Assembly (NCBI GenBank): GCA_031411235.1
Contig: JANOAR010000171.1
Coordinates: 1-63,313 of the forward strand
Origin: JANOAR01 sp031411235
GTDB lineage: Bacteria > Verrucomicrobiota > Verrucomicrobiia > Verrucomicrobiales > Verrucomicrobiaceae
Direction: 5' to 3'
Length of the DNA: 63,313 nucleotides
Positions 1 to 7,645 of the stretch are shown here, piece after piece (position 1 is the stretch's first letter; the number at the start of each line of letters is the position of its first letter). The position numbers and the translations under genes were made by a program. Below the pieces are notes generated by a model that was not told the origin of the DNA, did not search any database, and worked only from the letters and a program-made list of their open reading frames with translations.

Positions 1-182
1 CACTCGCGTGTAGTCTTCAAGGCTCTTTTTCATCAGTCGTGGCTCCATCAGCCACGGTGTCCTCATTTATGAGGCATCGACTCTATCCCTGCCTCCCGGT
101 CGCTACCCTTTCGGTGTCCTTTTCAATGAGGCACTGCGCCCACGCAGCGATGGGCCAAAAGGTGCTTGCACGCCCCGCCCCC

Positions 183-338
183 GCCTGAACATAATGCCCC
201 ACCCCATGATCCGCACTCCCACCCCGCCTCCCTGTCGGAAAAGCCCGCCCACCGCGTGTTATGCAACACATGTGTCGGTTTTGCGCTCTCTGGGAGTGAT
301 AGTCAACAGGGTGCCTGTGGCTGAGTAATATGTTAGGC
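183..338 (+). repeat. attC-like site a
   Basis: GCCTGAAC at 183-190 matches the reverse complement of the right-hand GTTAGGC (332-338) with one extra G. Pairing extends to ACATA against TATGT on the inner side. An inner stem pairs CACTCCCA (214-221) with TGGGAGTG (291-298), and a small hairpin GTGTT/AACAC lies at 256-269. At about 156 bases it is on the long side for an attC site. The next ORF starts 18 bases after it. Confidence 0.5.
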
Positions 339-355
339 GTCGCTACGCGCATCCC

Positions 356-838
356 GTGAAACGAAAACGTGCAATTATCTTCCTTTTACTCGGCGCCCTT
401 CTCCTCGGCGGCGTTTTTGCTTGGCGCTTCACCCGTGGCAATGCGGGTTGGCAGATTCGACAGGTCTTTCCCGGCGCACGGCCATACTTTGACCCGGTTT
501 ATAGTCCCGACCCGACTATCTCGGCGACCATCCGTTATTTCGTTCCTTCGTTCTTCGGCGAGGATGAGTCTGTCGGCTTTTCCCTCACCGATTCATCGGA
601 GCCGCTCGACCTCCATGCCAGGTTTTCGCGGCTCTCCCACCTTGCGTTTTTCAGCATCCATCTCACCCGCTGCAAGATTACTAATCTACGCGACCTCGAC
701 TCAGCCGGATTCCATGGCTTCATTCTTTTCGACGACTGCGACTTTTCCGAACTACCCGCAGACCAGCGCGCACTCATTCGGCGTTATGACCCAACAAACC
801 CAGCAGCAACGAAGAAGTTCTGCATCGGAACCGTATGA
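356..838 (+). CDS. cassette-borne membrane-anchored protein, unknown function
   Basis: This 160-residue protein starts at GTG, 18 bases after the GTTAGGC core site; no ATG lies near. A basic N-terminus (MKRKR) is followed by a hydrophobic stretch at about residues 6-24, so it is probably anchored in the membrane with the rest outside the cytoplasm. The C-terminal half has leucine-rich, beta-strand-like segments (around ITNLRDLDS and GFILFDDCDFSEL), suggesting a small repeat or solenoid fold. No family was recognised. The stop lies 8 bases before attC-like site b, as expected of a one-gene cassette. Codon use is less GC-biased than in the chromosomal genes further right, which fits horizontal origin. 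Confidence 0.6.
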   Translation: MKRKRAIIFLLLGALLLGGVFAWRFTRGNAGWQIRQVFPGARPYFDPVYSPDPTISATIRYFVPSFFGEDESVGFSLTDSSEPLDLHARFSRLSHLAFFSIHLTRCKITNLRDLDSAGFHGFILFDDCDFSELPADQRALIRRYDPTNPAATKKFCIGTV

Positions 839-845
839 CCGCAAC

Positions 846-939
846 GCCGAACCCTCAAGTTGGCTTTGATTCGGGCGTCGCGGGCAGGGCTTCGACTTTG
901 TCTTTGTTGGCCCGACATCAAAGGTAACGGTTGTTGAAC
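846..939 (+). repeat. attC-like site b
   Basis: The site opens with GCCGAAC (846-852) and closes with GTTGAAC (933-939), which fits GTTRRRY. The inner arms 865-876 and 910-922 pair over 12 bases with one bulged G, the asymmetric-bulge feature of attC sites. The first 45 bases recur almost unchanged at 2405-2450, so the array shares at least one attC family. Confidence 0.5.
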
Positions 940-1365
940 CCTGCCTTGCCGCGAAGCGGCTCCACCCAGGCGAAGCGATACTCGCAGAGCCTGCGAAGCA
1001 GGATAACCCCGGCTTGGCTTTACCGCCGCCTTGGGTCGGAGGGCTGGACGCGGCCTTTGCGCTTTGCTTTGGCTCCCTGGCTCGGCGCTGTTCTTGGTGG
1101 CGGTGCTTTGTCGCTTGGTGTTGGCATTGCCTTGGCGTTTGTCGCTCTGCCTTCGCGGTTTGATCTCGCTTTCGCTTGGTACTCATTTCGCTGGGCGGTG
1201 GTGCTGGCTGTTTTTGCGGCCTTTTCTTGTCTCGTGGGCATGACGCGGCGTGCCCGGTGGAGCGGGGCTTCTGCGGGCTCGCGGCTGCGGTTGTTGCGGT
1301 GCGGCGTGCTCATGGGGGTGGTGCCTCCACTTGGATACTTTACGAGTTGCGCTGATCAGGTATGA
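931..1365 (+). CDS. possible small membrane protein of a cassette
   Basis: This is an open frame of 144 codons from a TTG at 931 that overlaps the end of attC-like site b. Two or three hydrophobic stretches lie at about residues 42-72 and 82-100, and another near the C-terminus (GVLMGVVPPLGYF), so a multi-pass membrane protein is possible. The N-terminal 30 residues run through hairpin-rich DNA with three GCGAAGC motifs, so the true start may lie downstream or the frame may be incidental. No family was recognised. It ends 9 bases before the toxin gene. Confidence 0.35.
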   Translation: MLNPALPRSGSTQAKRYSQSLRSRITPAWLYRRLGSEGWTRPLRFALAPWLGAVLGGGALSLGVGIALAFVALPSRFDLAFAWYSFRWAVVLAVFAAFSCLVGMTRRARWSGASAGSRLRLLRCGVLMGVVPPLGYFTSCADQV

Positions 1366-1374
1366 TCCCCTCAG

Positions 1375-1851
1375 ATGGAGACGGTTTACATTGAGACGAC
1401 GATTCCTAGCTACTTGGCAGCGCACCCAAGCAGGCAGCAGGTCATGGCTCAGCACCAGAAGTTCACCCATGAGTGGTGGAAACAGGAGAGATCGCGATAC
1501 CGCCTGTTCACTTCGTTCTTGGTGCGTGCCGAGGCATCCAGGGGCGATCCTGGAGCCGCCGCACGCAGGATGCCATTCCTCGACAACATCCCTGATTTAG
1601 ATGTTCCGGCTGAGACAGACGCACTGGCCAAGGACATCATCAAGCTGCTGAAAATCGCTCAGAAAGCTGAGGCTGACGCGACGCACTTGGCGCTGACGAT
1701 TTTGCACCCGATCACCTATCTCCTCACCTGGAACTGCACCCATCTTGCCAATCCGACTCTTCAGAAGGAACTGATCGAGTATTGCAATTACCACCAGCTT
1801 CACATCCCCGTTATTTGCACCCCTGAACTTCTACTACCTGCATCACCATGA
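1375..1851 (+). CDS. PIN-domain (VapC-like) toxin
   Basis: This 158-residue protein opens with a PIN-type strand (METVYIETTIPSYL) in which the first acidic residue sits beside the conserved T-T. It continues with an alanine/acid-rich helix (QKAEADATHLALT) and the strand LLTWNCTHLAN typical of this VapC-like subfamily. PIN proteins are magnesium-dependent ribonucleases, and in toxin-antitoxin systems they usually cut tRNA or rRNA. The stop overlaps the start of the next gene by 4 bases (ATGA), so the two are translationally coupled. The toxin comes first, the reverse of the usual vapBC order. Toxin-antitoxin pairs are common in chromosomal integrons, where they are thought to stabilise the array. 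Confidence 0.75.
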   Translation: METVYIETTIPSYLAAHPSRQQVMAQHQKFTHEWWKQERSRYRLFTSFLVRAEASRGDPGAAARRMPFLDNIPDLDVPAETDALAKDIIKLLKIAQKAEADATHLALTILHPITYLLTWNCTHLANPTLQKELIEYCNYHQLHIPVICTPELLLPASP

Positions 1852-2075
1852 CTGACTACATCGTTCAAGAAGTAAGAGATGCGAGAGCATCCATTGCCGC
1901 TGAGTTCGGCTATGACCTCTCCAAGTATCTGGTTTGGATTCGTGAGCAGACCAAGCTGAGAAAGGAAGCCCTCGGTAACGCAAGACAGAACCAAACGCTG
2001 GAGACAACGGGCGGGGCGTCAAAGTCTCCCGTGGCTCGAAAGCGCCGTGTGCGCTCTGCCGGTGTCTCAGCTTGA
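1848..2075 (+). CDS. antitoxin-like partner of the PIN protein
   Basis: This 75-residue protein starts at the ATG that overlaps the PIN stop codon. The N-terminus (TDYIVQEVRDARASIAAEFGYDLSKYL) resembles the small helical partners that follow this PIN subfamily. These carry an acidic helix and the F-xYD motif and presumably wrap the toxin active site. The basic tail (VARKRRVRS) may bind DNA or may simply be read-through into attC-like site c, which begins at 1990 inside the gene. No ribbon-helix-helix or AbrB domain is visible, so autoregulation is uncertain. The assignment rests mainly on position and the N-terminal motif. Confidence 0.6.
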   Translation: MTDYIVQEVRDARASIAAEFGYDLSKYLVWIREQTKLRKEALGNARQNQTLETTGGASKSPVARKRRVRSAGVSA

Positions 2076-2085
2076 GTCGTTAGGC
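1990..2085 (+). repeat. attC-like site c
   Basis: ACCAAAC (1990-1996) partly complements the terminal GTTAGGC (2079-2085). Next to it GCTGGAGAC (1997-2005) pairs with GTCTCAGC (2064-2071) with one bulged G. A 7-base spacer (2072-2078) separates the inner arm from the core site. Length is 96 bases, within the known attC range. It overlaps the 3' end of the antitoxin gene. Confidence 0.55.
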
Positions 2086-2098
2086 CACATCACACGCC

Positions 2099-2428
2099 AT
2101 GCTAGCAAACGTATCCTTTGCTGCCACTCCTGAGCATGTGAATCATGAGGTGCAGAGCAACGAAGCCCACAATATCCGTGTGAACGTTGATGCGCGTCGC
2201 GACCATGTTCTATTCGAGTGCAGTTCCAGAGAGGCTCTCTTTGAGTTTGGGCGCACACTGATGCAGGAGGCATTGTTTGGATCTGGTGAGATTGAGTTCT
2301 TTCCGCTCGGCGCAGATGGGAAGGCACTGGTTGTTGAAGGCGCGCGGCTAGTCGAAGACAGTGCTCGCGTATTTGTTCACTTTCCAAAGGAGGGACAGCA
2401 TGTGGCCGAACCCTCAAGTTGGCTTTGA
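2099..2428 (+). CDS. cassette-borne protein of unknown function
   Basis: This 109-residue protein has its ATG 15 bases after the GTTAGGC of site c, the position expected for a cassette gene. It is predicted soluble and mixed alpha/beta, with a segment FECSSREALFEFGRTLMQEA and then GSGEIEFFPLG. No family was recognised. The last seven codons (AEPSSWL) lie inside the next attC-like repeat, so its C-terminus is encoded by recombination-site DNA. Nothing in the sequence indicates a function. Confidence 0.6.
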   Translation: MLANVSFAATPEHVNHEVQSNEAHNIRVNVDARRDHVLFECSSREALFEFGRTLMQEALFGSGEIEFFPLGADGKALVVEGARLVEDSARVFVHFPKEGQHVAEPSSWL

Positions 2429-2480
2429 TTCGGGCGTCGCGGGCATGGTTTCGCCCTCGTCTTTGTTCGCCCGACTGATC
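2405..2480 (+). repeat. attC-like site d, degenerate 3' half
   Basis: The first 45 bases nearly duplicate site b (846-890). TCGGGC (2429-2434) can pair with GCCCGA (2469-2474). No GTTRRRY core follows within the expected distance, so this may be the decayed last attC of the array. The sequence from here to 2655 shows no convincing gene. Confidence 0.4.
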
Positions 2481-2655
2481 TATGGACGCATTTCTGAATC
2501 CAACGGAAACGGCGAACGCGCAGCGAACGGCTACGCGCGTCACGAGGACGGTATTATTAGCGGCGCGGCAGGAAACACCGAGCTAGAGTGGCCCTCTCCG
2601 GCGCGTCGGTTTCTGACGTGATCTCCTTCCCTCAACTTTTCGTTTTTTTATCATT

Positions 2656-2898
2656 ATGAGCCAGCCCACCATCGCCCAAAAGTCTCCCATGCCCGTCGCT
2701 GTTGAAGCAGGTAAATCCTATTACTGGTGCTCCTGCGGCAACAGCAAGTCGCAGCCTTTCTGCGATGGCAGCCACAAGGGCTCAGAGTTTGCCCCCACCC
2801 AGTACAAGGCGGAGAAGGATGCCACCGTGTATTTCTGCGGCTGCAAGCACAGCAACAACGGTGCGCTGTGTGATGGCAGCCACAAGGGGCTTGCGTAA
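2656..2898 (+). CDS. tandem CDGSH-type iron-sulfur protein
   Basis: This 80-residue protein carries two complete CDGSH motifs: CSCGNSKSQPFCDGSH at about residues 25-40 and CGCKHSNNGALCDGSH at about 61-76. Each is a three-Cys-one-His ligand set for a redox-active, pH-labile [2Fe-2S] cluster (mitoNEET/Miner family). There is no signal peptide, so it should be cytoplasmic. The tandem layout resembles Miner2-like proteins rather than single-motif dimers. Its role in bacteria is unsettled; electron or cluster transfer and redox sensing have been proposed for the family. It is the first ordinary chromosomal gene after the cassette array and converges with the dehydrogenase on the other strand. Confidence 0.9.
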   Translation: MSQPTIAQKSPMPVAVEAGKSYYWCSCGNSKSQPFCDGSHKGSEFAPTQYKAEKDATVYFCGCKHSNNGALCDGSHKGLA

Positions 2899-2902
2899 GC
2901 CG

Positions 2903-5836
2903 CTAAGGCGGCAGCGAGGCGATCCACTCTTCCAGCAGTTTCACGGCGGCAGCGTCGATGCGGTTGCGGCCTATCGGCGGCATTTGGTGCGGGCCGATCA
3001 AGTCAGTGCGCAGGTGGATCATCGACTTGGTGACATCCGCGGGCTTGATGACTTTTGCGCCCGTGATGCCAAGGTCGGTGATGAGATCGCCATTGATGAT
3101 GCCCTGCGTGGCAAGCGGCGTGAGATGGCGGGCATCCCAGAGCGTGGGCACACCGCCAGGGCGATGGCACGATGAGCAGTTGGCATCCAGGTAACTGCGG
3201 GCGCGGTCTTCCAGCGAGGCGCTGGTGGCTGAAAGCGGGACGAGAGCGGAGAGCGTGGGAATGTCGGCCTCGAGCGGGGCATTGCTAAAGAGACCCGCGT
3301 GCGCCCAGGCGCGCAGTTGGTTGTCGGTGACAGCCGCTTTTGCATAGAGATAGTTGCCGTTCATCTGCCGGGTGCTGAGGCCGAGCACGCCACCGGAGGC
3401 AGCGTTGTGGCAAGAAAGGCAGGACTGTGGGCCGGGATACGTCCAGCGCTGGAGCCTGGTATTCTGGAGGTAAGCGAGGCTCTTGCCGCGTGCCGTGGTA
3501 TTGCCCGAAGCAATAAAGAGCCCCCAGTAAATCTGCGCGGGCAGGGCCATCGTCACGCGTCCTGTCTCCGTCCATTCGGCTCCGTCTTGGCTCAGGTAGG
3601 TGACGAAGAGATCGCCCGTGCGGGCGAGGCGCAGCCAGACGTTGGGGTAGGCAGCGCTGATGTTGGTGGGCACGGGGAAGTCTTGGATCGCAGCACTGGT
3701 GGCCGTGCGGGCTTGCACGGTGAAGGCTGCGGGCACGCTTTGTTTGGTGCTCAGCGGCGGCGTGGTGGTGAGGGCGATGCAGCGGCTATCGGCGCTGAGG
3801 CTTTCGCGAACGAGCAGGCTGAGCCGGGCACCGGGCGTGGGTTTGGTAACGAGCTGCGGGCCGAGTGAGGCGACACGCACCGCGAGGTCGAAGTCGCCGC
3901 TGCGCTGGATGTGCTGCATCCGCCCCTGGTCTGCCGAGCCAGCGAGGCCCATGCCTGCGCCGTAGCAGGCGAGGGCGGTGCCATTCTGCGAGCCGCTGCC
4001 GCTCAGTGAAACGGCCCCGATGTTGCTCCCTGTGAGCGGGCCTGTGGGGGCGATGGCGATGGGGATGTTTTCAAAAACGCTGTCATTCACGATCTCGGCA
4101 TCTTTGCCATCAGCACGCCATTTGTAGCTGGCACCATAGACGCCTGTGGTGGTCTTCACGAGGACGCGGGTCTCCAGTCGGCGCTGCAATATGGGGTCGC
4201 TGGGCGCGACATCGCTGGTGGGCAGGGAGAAGTGCTTCACGAACACACTGCCCGTGGGGAAAGTCCACTCGCCCGTGGGAGCGAAGGTGATGGGCGAGGG
4301 GATCGCAGCCCAGCGCGACTTGGCCGCAGCGTCCGACCAGAAGGGCGCGTTGACGGTGTAGGGCACCAGTTTCGCACTCGGGGTGAGGGTGGCAGTGCTG
4401 CTGAAAAGCGCCGTCTGCGAGAGCAGCTTGGGCAGGGTTTTGAACACGGTGCCAGGGGGCACTTTGGCGAGTTTAAAAATGCCGCCGCCCGTGGTGCTGA
4501 GCCGGATGATGTAGAGTTCATTGGCCGCATCCAGGCCGAAGCTGGAGATGCCAGCGTAGTTGTCGCCCGTGTTGATGCCGGGGCCGTTGGTCAAGGTGGT
4601 GATGAGGCGCTTGGTCGCGGGGTAGGTGCTCTCGTCGGCCCACCAGATGCGGCCAGAGACGTTGTCGGCGTGGATGAATTTCCCCGCGAAGACTTCGCCT
4701 GCGAACTCGCTGCCACGGTAGATGTAGCCTGCGATAGCGGCGCTACCATCGCCCGCAGCGCGGCCATAGTGAATGAAGGGCCGACGACTGGTGCCGAGGT
4801 AGCTGCCCGTGAGATCGCGTGCGCCGCCTTCAATTTTTGGCCATTGGAAGTTCAGCGGCACCGGGTCGCTGGGTTCGATGGTGTTGATCTCTTCTTCCAA
4901 ATCGCCACCCGTATCGCTCATGAATATGCGGCCCGTCACCGCATCATGGGTGAGCCGATGCGGGCTGCGCAGGCCGATGGCATAGAACTCCTCCAACGCA
5001 TTGGCGACACCTACGAAGGGGTTGTCGTTGGGGATGAAGTAGCCTGTGGTGGTGCCATTCACAGGCTGGCGCGGGATCGGGTGCGAGATGCCGCCGCCGC
5101 GCTGATCCACGTCGATGCGGATGATGCCGCCGATGAGTCGCCCGTTGATTTTTTGCGCCGCAGCTTCATCGAGATCATCGCCGATGACGAGGTAGAGAAA
5201 GCCGTTGGTGGGATGGAAAAACATGCCACCGCCGTGGTGCCAAGTGACATTGGTAAGCTGGTGTATGAGCACGAACTCTGACCCCGCGACAACGATGCCA
5301 TCTGCCCCAACGGTGAAGCGCGAGAGACGATTCGCCGTGGGGGTGTAGAGCGGCGGACGCGCCGTGGCGCTACCGCGAATCGTGCCCGGCTGGGTGTAAA
5401 CGTAATAGACGTAGAGGTAACGATACGCCGGATTGCCGAGGCTGAACTGCGGGTGAAAGGCGATGCTCATAAGCCCGCAGTCATCCCAGCCTTGCACGCG
5501 GTTGCTGATGTCGAGCATCATCGTGGTATTGGCCACGTCGGGTGTTTTTTCAAACAAGCGCACGGTGCCCTCGCGCTCGCACACGACCATCAACGTGGTG
5601 CCAGGCATCTGGGTGATGCCCATGGGATTGCTAAGGTGCAGGTTGGGGAAAACGGGCGCGACCGTCCAGCCCGTGGCGGAGCTAGGCACTGGAGCCGTGC
5701 TGGGCAGCTTGGCGTCAAAAAACGGCGCTGGCACCGGGCGCGGCGTGGCGATGCCATAGGCTTGGCCATAGCTGGCTAAGCCACTGACGAGAAAAAAGAA
5801 GAGCGCTGAAAAGACGATGAATGGCTTGGCTTTCAC
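2903..5836 (-). CDS. PQQ-type glucose/sorbosone dehydrogenase with C-terminal cytochrome c region
   Basis: This 977-residue secreted protein has a signal peptide at about residues 1-25. A GSDH-type six-bladed propeller (about 55-460) contains WHHGGGMFFHPTNG and YAIGLRSPHRLTHD, which resemble the active-site histidine and Arg-His segments of PQQ sugar dehydrogenases. A beta-rich region of LamG or DUF1080 type follows (about 570-790). Two CxxCH haem sites (CLSCH at 806, CSSCH at 887) and a possible distal Met in HQMPPIG near 952 complete the protein. It probably oxidises a sugar or aldose in the periplasm and passes electrons to its own haems. This multi-domain design is common in Planctomycetes and Verrucomicrobia; the substrate cannot be read from sequence. 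The two haem sites lie in a domain that ends in EEWIASLPP. Confidence 0.8.
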   Translation of the reverse strand: MKAKPFIVFSALFFFLVSGLASYGQAYGIATPRPVPAPFFDAKLPSTAPVPSSATGWTVAPVFPNLHLSNPMGITQMPGTTLMVVCEREGTVRLFEKTPDVANTTMMLDISNRVQGWDDCGLMSIAFHPQFSLGNPAYRYLYVYYVYTQPGTIRGSATARPPLYTPTANRLSRFTVGADGIVVAGSEFVLIHQLTNVTWHHGGGMFFHPTNGFLYLVIGDDLDEAAAQKINGRLIGGIIRIDVDQRGGGISHPIPRQPVNGTTTGYFIPNDNPFVGVANALEEFYAIGLRSPHRLTHDAVTGRIFMSDTGGDLEEEINTIEPSDPVPLNFQWPKIEGGARDLTGSYLGTSRRPFIHYGRAAGDGSAAIAGYIYRGSEFAGEVFAGKFIHADNVSGRIWWADESTYPATKRLITTLTNGPGINTGDNYAGISSFGLDAANELYIIRLSTTGGGIFKLAKVPPGTVFKTLPKLLSQTALFSSTATLTPSAKLVPYTVNAPFWSDAAAKSRWAAIPSPITFAPTGEWTFPTGSVFVKHFSLPTSDVAPSDPILQRRLETRVLVKTTTGVYGASYKWRADGKDAEIVNDSVFENIPIAIAPTGPLTGSNIGAVSLSGSGSQNGTALACYGAGMGLAGSADQGRMQHIQRSGDFDLAVRVASLGPQLVTKPTPGARLSLLVRESLSADSRCIALTTTPPLSTKQSVPAAFTVQARTATSAAIQDFPVPTNISAAYPNVWLRLARTGDLFVTYLSQDGAEWTETGRVTMALPAQIYWGLFIASGNTTARGKSLAYLQNTRLQRWTYPGPQSCLSCHNAASGGVLGLSTRQMNGNYLYAKAAVTDNQLRAWAHAGLFSNAPLEADIPTLSALVPLSATSASLEDRARSYLDANCSSCHRPGGVPTLWDARHLTPLATQGIINGDLITDLGITGAKVIKPADVTKSMIHLRTDLIGPHQMPPIGRNRIDAAAVKLLEEWIASLPP

Positions 5837-5931
5837 GAAGAAAAAGGTGCAGCTGGGCCGGGAGAGAGGAGCACAGTTGTAGCTTGCTTTCGTGTTGGGA
5901 GCAAACAGCGGAGTTGACTAGCGCGAAGCTG

Positions 5932-7203
5932 TTACCGCTTCGCCACGCGATACAGCCGCGACTCGGTGCGGATGAGCAAGTCACTGCCGCAAACGGCAGG
6001 CGTGGCGAGAGTTTTTTCGTTCAGGTTATTGGTCGCCAGCAGCTTGAAGGTCTTGCCCGGTTGGACGACTACTGTGGTGCCTTTTTCATCGGCAGCGTAG
6101 AGATGCCCATCGCCGACGAGCAAGGAGGCAGAGCAAGGGCCGAGGACGCGCTCTTGCCAGTGAACGGCACCCGTTTTGGCATCGAGACAGCTCAAGATGC
6201 CGCCATCGTCGAGCATGTAGAGTTCATAGCCGATGACACACATCGAGGCGTTGCGTGGCACGTTTTTGCTGAACGTCCAAGCGACGTGCGAGTCGGTCAC
6301 ATCGCCTTTGCCATCGGGATGGATCGCGAGAGCCACAGGCTTGTCGAAGCCGCTGCTGAGGAAGATAAGGCCGTGGGCAAAGACGGGCCGTGGCACGACC
6401 GAGTAGCCTTGGCCGTAACGCACGCTCCAGATGATGCTGCCATCCTCGGGCTTCAGCGCATAGACCACGCCGCTGCCGGGGGAGATGATTTGTTTTTGAC
6501 CACGCACAGTGATGACGAGCGGGGTGCAGAAAGAGAATTTCTTCATGGCCTCACTCGCACGCGCGACTTTCCAGCGAGTTTTACCCGTAGCTTTGTCGAG
6601 GGCGATGATGACCGGGTTTTCCTTCCCTTCTGCGTTGTAAATGAGCAGGTCATTCACCAGCACCGGGCTGCCCCCCGTGCCATGCACTGGCGAGTAGGGG
6701 TTCTCGGTGGAAGTCCACAGCACCTTGCCGGCTTCGTCGAGACAAGCGGTGCCGTGGTGGCCGAAGTGCGCATAAATGCGGCCCGCCTCAAAGAGGGGCG
6801 TGGGGCTGGCTTGGCTGTTTTTACCATGCATGGCGAGGCTGGTTGTATCGGCCACGGTGAGCACTTCGTTGTCCCATACGACGTTCCCTTTGGCCGCATC
6901 CAGCGCGAGCACGCGAAGAGACGTTGGGCCTGCATCAGCGGGGGTGATGGCTGTCGTGAGGAAAATTTTGCCTTTGGCGAGAATGGGCGAAGACCAAGCG
7001 CGGCCAGCGATGTCGGCCTTCCACACGATACCTTTGTCAGCGCTCCACTCGGTGGGCAGGCCCGTGGCGGTGGCGATGCCCTGGGCCGTGCCGCCGCGAA
7101 ACTCGGGCCAGAGATCCTCGGCGTGCGCCGAGAGGCTAAGGGCCAAAAGGCAAGAGCGAAGGACGGCAGGCACAACGGAGGGGACTCGGTGGAAGATATT
7201 CAT
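5932..7203 (-). CDS. secreted PQQ-like beta-propeller protein
   Basis: This 423-residue protein has a signal peptide ending near SAHA (about residue 28). Mature sequence starts DLWPEFRGG, the usual opening of PVC-group propellers of the PQQ_2/BamB-like type. Repeats such as VLALDAAKGNVVWDNEV, IIALDKATGKTRWK, VYALKPEDGSIIWS and LSCLDAKTGAVHWQ recur through the chain, each ending in the GxxxW docking motif, as in seven- or eight-bladed folds. No catalytic or haem residues are evident, so it may be a scaffold or binding protein rather than an enzyme. It lies upstream of the sugar dehydrogenase on the same strand, 95 bases away, and could be co-transcribed with it. Confidence 0.8.
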   Translation of the reverse strand: MNIFHRVPSVVPAVLRSCLLALSLSAHAEDLWPEFRGGTAQGIATATGLPTEWSADKGIVWKADIAGRAWSSPILAKGKIFLTTAITPADAGPTSLRVLALDAAKGNVVWDNEVLTVADTTSLAMHGKNSQASPTPLFEAGRIYAHFGHHGTACLDEAGKVLWTSTENPYSPVHGTGGSPVLVNDLLIYNAEGKENPVIIALDKATGKTRWKVARASEAMKKFSFCTPLVITVRGQKQIISPGSGVVYALKPEDGSIIWSVRYGQGYSVVPRPVFAHGLIFLSSGFDKPVALAIHPDGKGDVTDSHVAWTFSKNVPRNASMCVIGYELYMLDDGGILSCLDAKTGAVHWQERVLGPCSASLLVGDGHLYAADEKGTTVVVQPGKTFKLLATNNLNEKTLATPAVCGSDLLIRTESRLYRVAKR

Positions 7204-7265
7204 GGCGATGGAGGAGGGCCGAATACGAAGCGAAAAAGCGACTTAAGCAACGACTTGTCAGGTCG

Positions 7266-7631
7266 ATGCAAATGCTTACCATCGCCGACCCTATGAGCGA
7301 TGGATTCCAACAACTTCTCGAGCAGCGCGAAGCTGCCAAGCGCCAGCAAGCCACCTCGGGCACTTGGCTGTGGTTGCTCATCGGCATTGGCTTTGCGGCA
7401 GTGCTCCTTTTTGTGATCCTGCGTGGTGATCCCAGCACCGGCCCGGTGAACCCAAATACCGCCGACGCCATCGTGCTCGCCAGCCTGCCCAGTGTGGGCC
7501 CCGAGATCGCCGAGAAGATCATCGCCAAGCGCAAGGAGAAGCCTTTTACCAAAGCCGAAGACCTGCTCGACGTGCCCGGCATCGGGCCGAAGACGCTGGA
7601 GAAAATGAGGACGCGGTTGAAGTTTGAGTAG
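7266..7631 (+). CDS. membrane-anchored helix-hairpin-helix (ComEA-like) protein
   Basis: This protein of up to 121 residues has one transmembrane helix (about 37-55, WLWLLIGIGFAAVLLFVIL). A helix-hairpin-helix DNA-binding domain follows (about 64-120) with the NPNTADAIVLASLPSVGPEIAEKI and DVPGIGPKTLEKM hairpins. This resembles ComEA, the periplasmic DNA receptor of natural transformation, but no signal-peptide cleavage site is clear and no other competence gene is nearby. The start could be ATG 7266, ATG 7272 or ATG 7293 (MSDGFQQ); the last gives a typical short cytoplasmic tail. It is divergent from the propeller gene and convergent with lutB. Confidence 0.75.
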   Translation: MQMLTIADPMSDGFQQLLEQREAAKRQQATSGTWLWLLIGIGFAAVLLFVILRGDPSTGPVNPNTADAIVLASLPSVGPEIAEKIIAKRKEKPFTKAEDLLDVPGIGPKTLEKMRTRLKFE

Positions 7632-7645
7632 GCTCGGCCAAAGCT

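Larger units (their letters stand above)
1..2480 (+). mobile_element. putative integron gene-cassette array, distal part, no integrase in window
   Basis: Small plus-strand ORFs of unrelated type are separated by structured spacers. Two spacers end in GTTAGGC (332-338 and 2079-2085), which fits the integron core consensus GTTRRRY, and the next start codon follows within 15-18 bases (356 and 2099). That is the spacing of gene cassettes. A third site at 933-939 (GTTGAAC) also fits the consensus. Each spacer has an inner stem with a bulged base, as in attC sites. The content (toxin-antitoxin pair, membrane-anchored and unknown small proteins) is typical of chromosomal cassette arrays. Cassette orientation puts any integrase to the left of the window. 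Conserved single-copy genes begin after 2640. The integron reading is inference; it could also be an integrase-less attC cluster. Confidence 0.55.

Noticed and set aside
83..352. 89-codon minus-strand frame at the left end
   Set aside because: It covers the attC-like folded site a and has no domain features; the site structure explains the sequence better.
5821..7296. 491-codon plus-strand frame
   Set aside because: It lies antisense to the PQQ-like propeller gene, whose repeats and signal peptide are clear; the plus frame has no recognisable domains.
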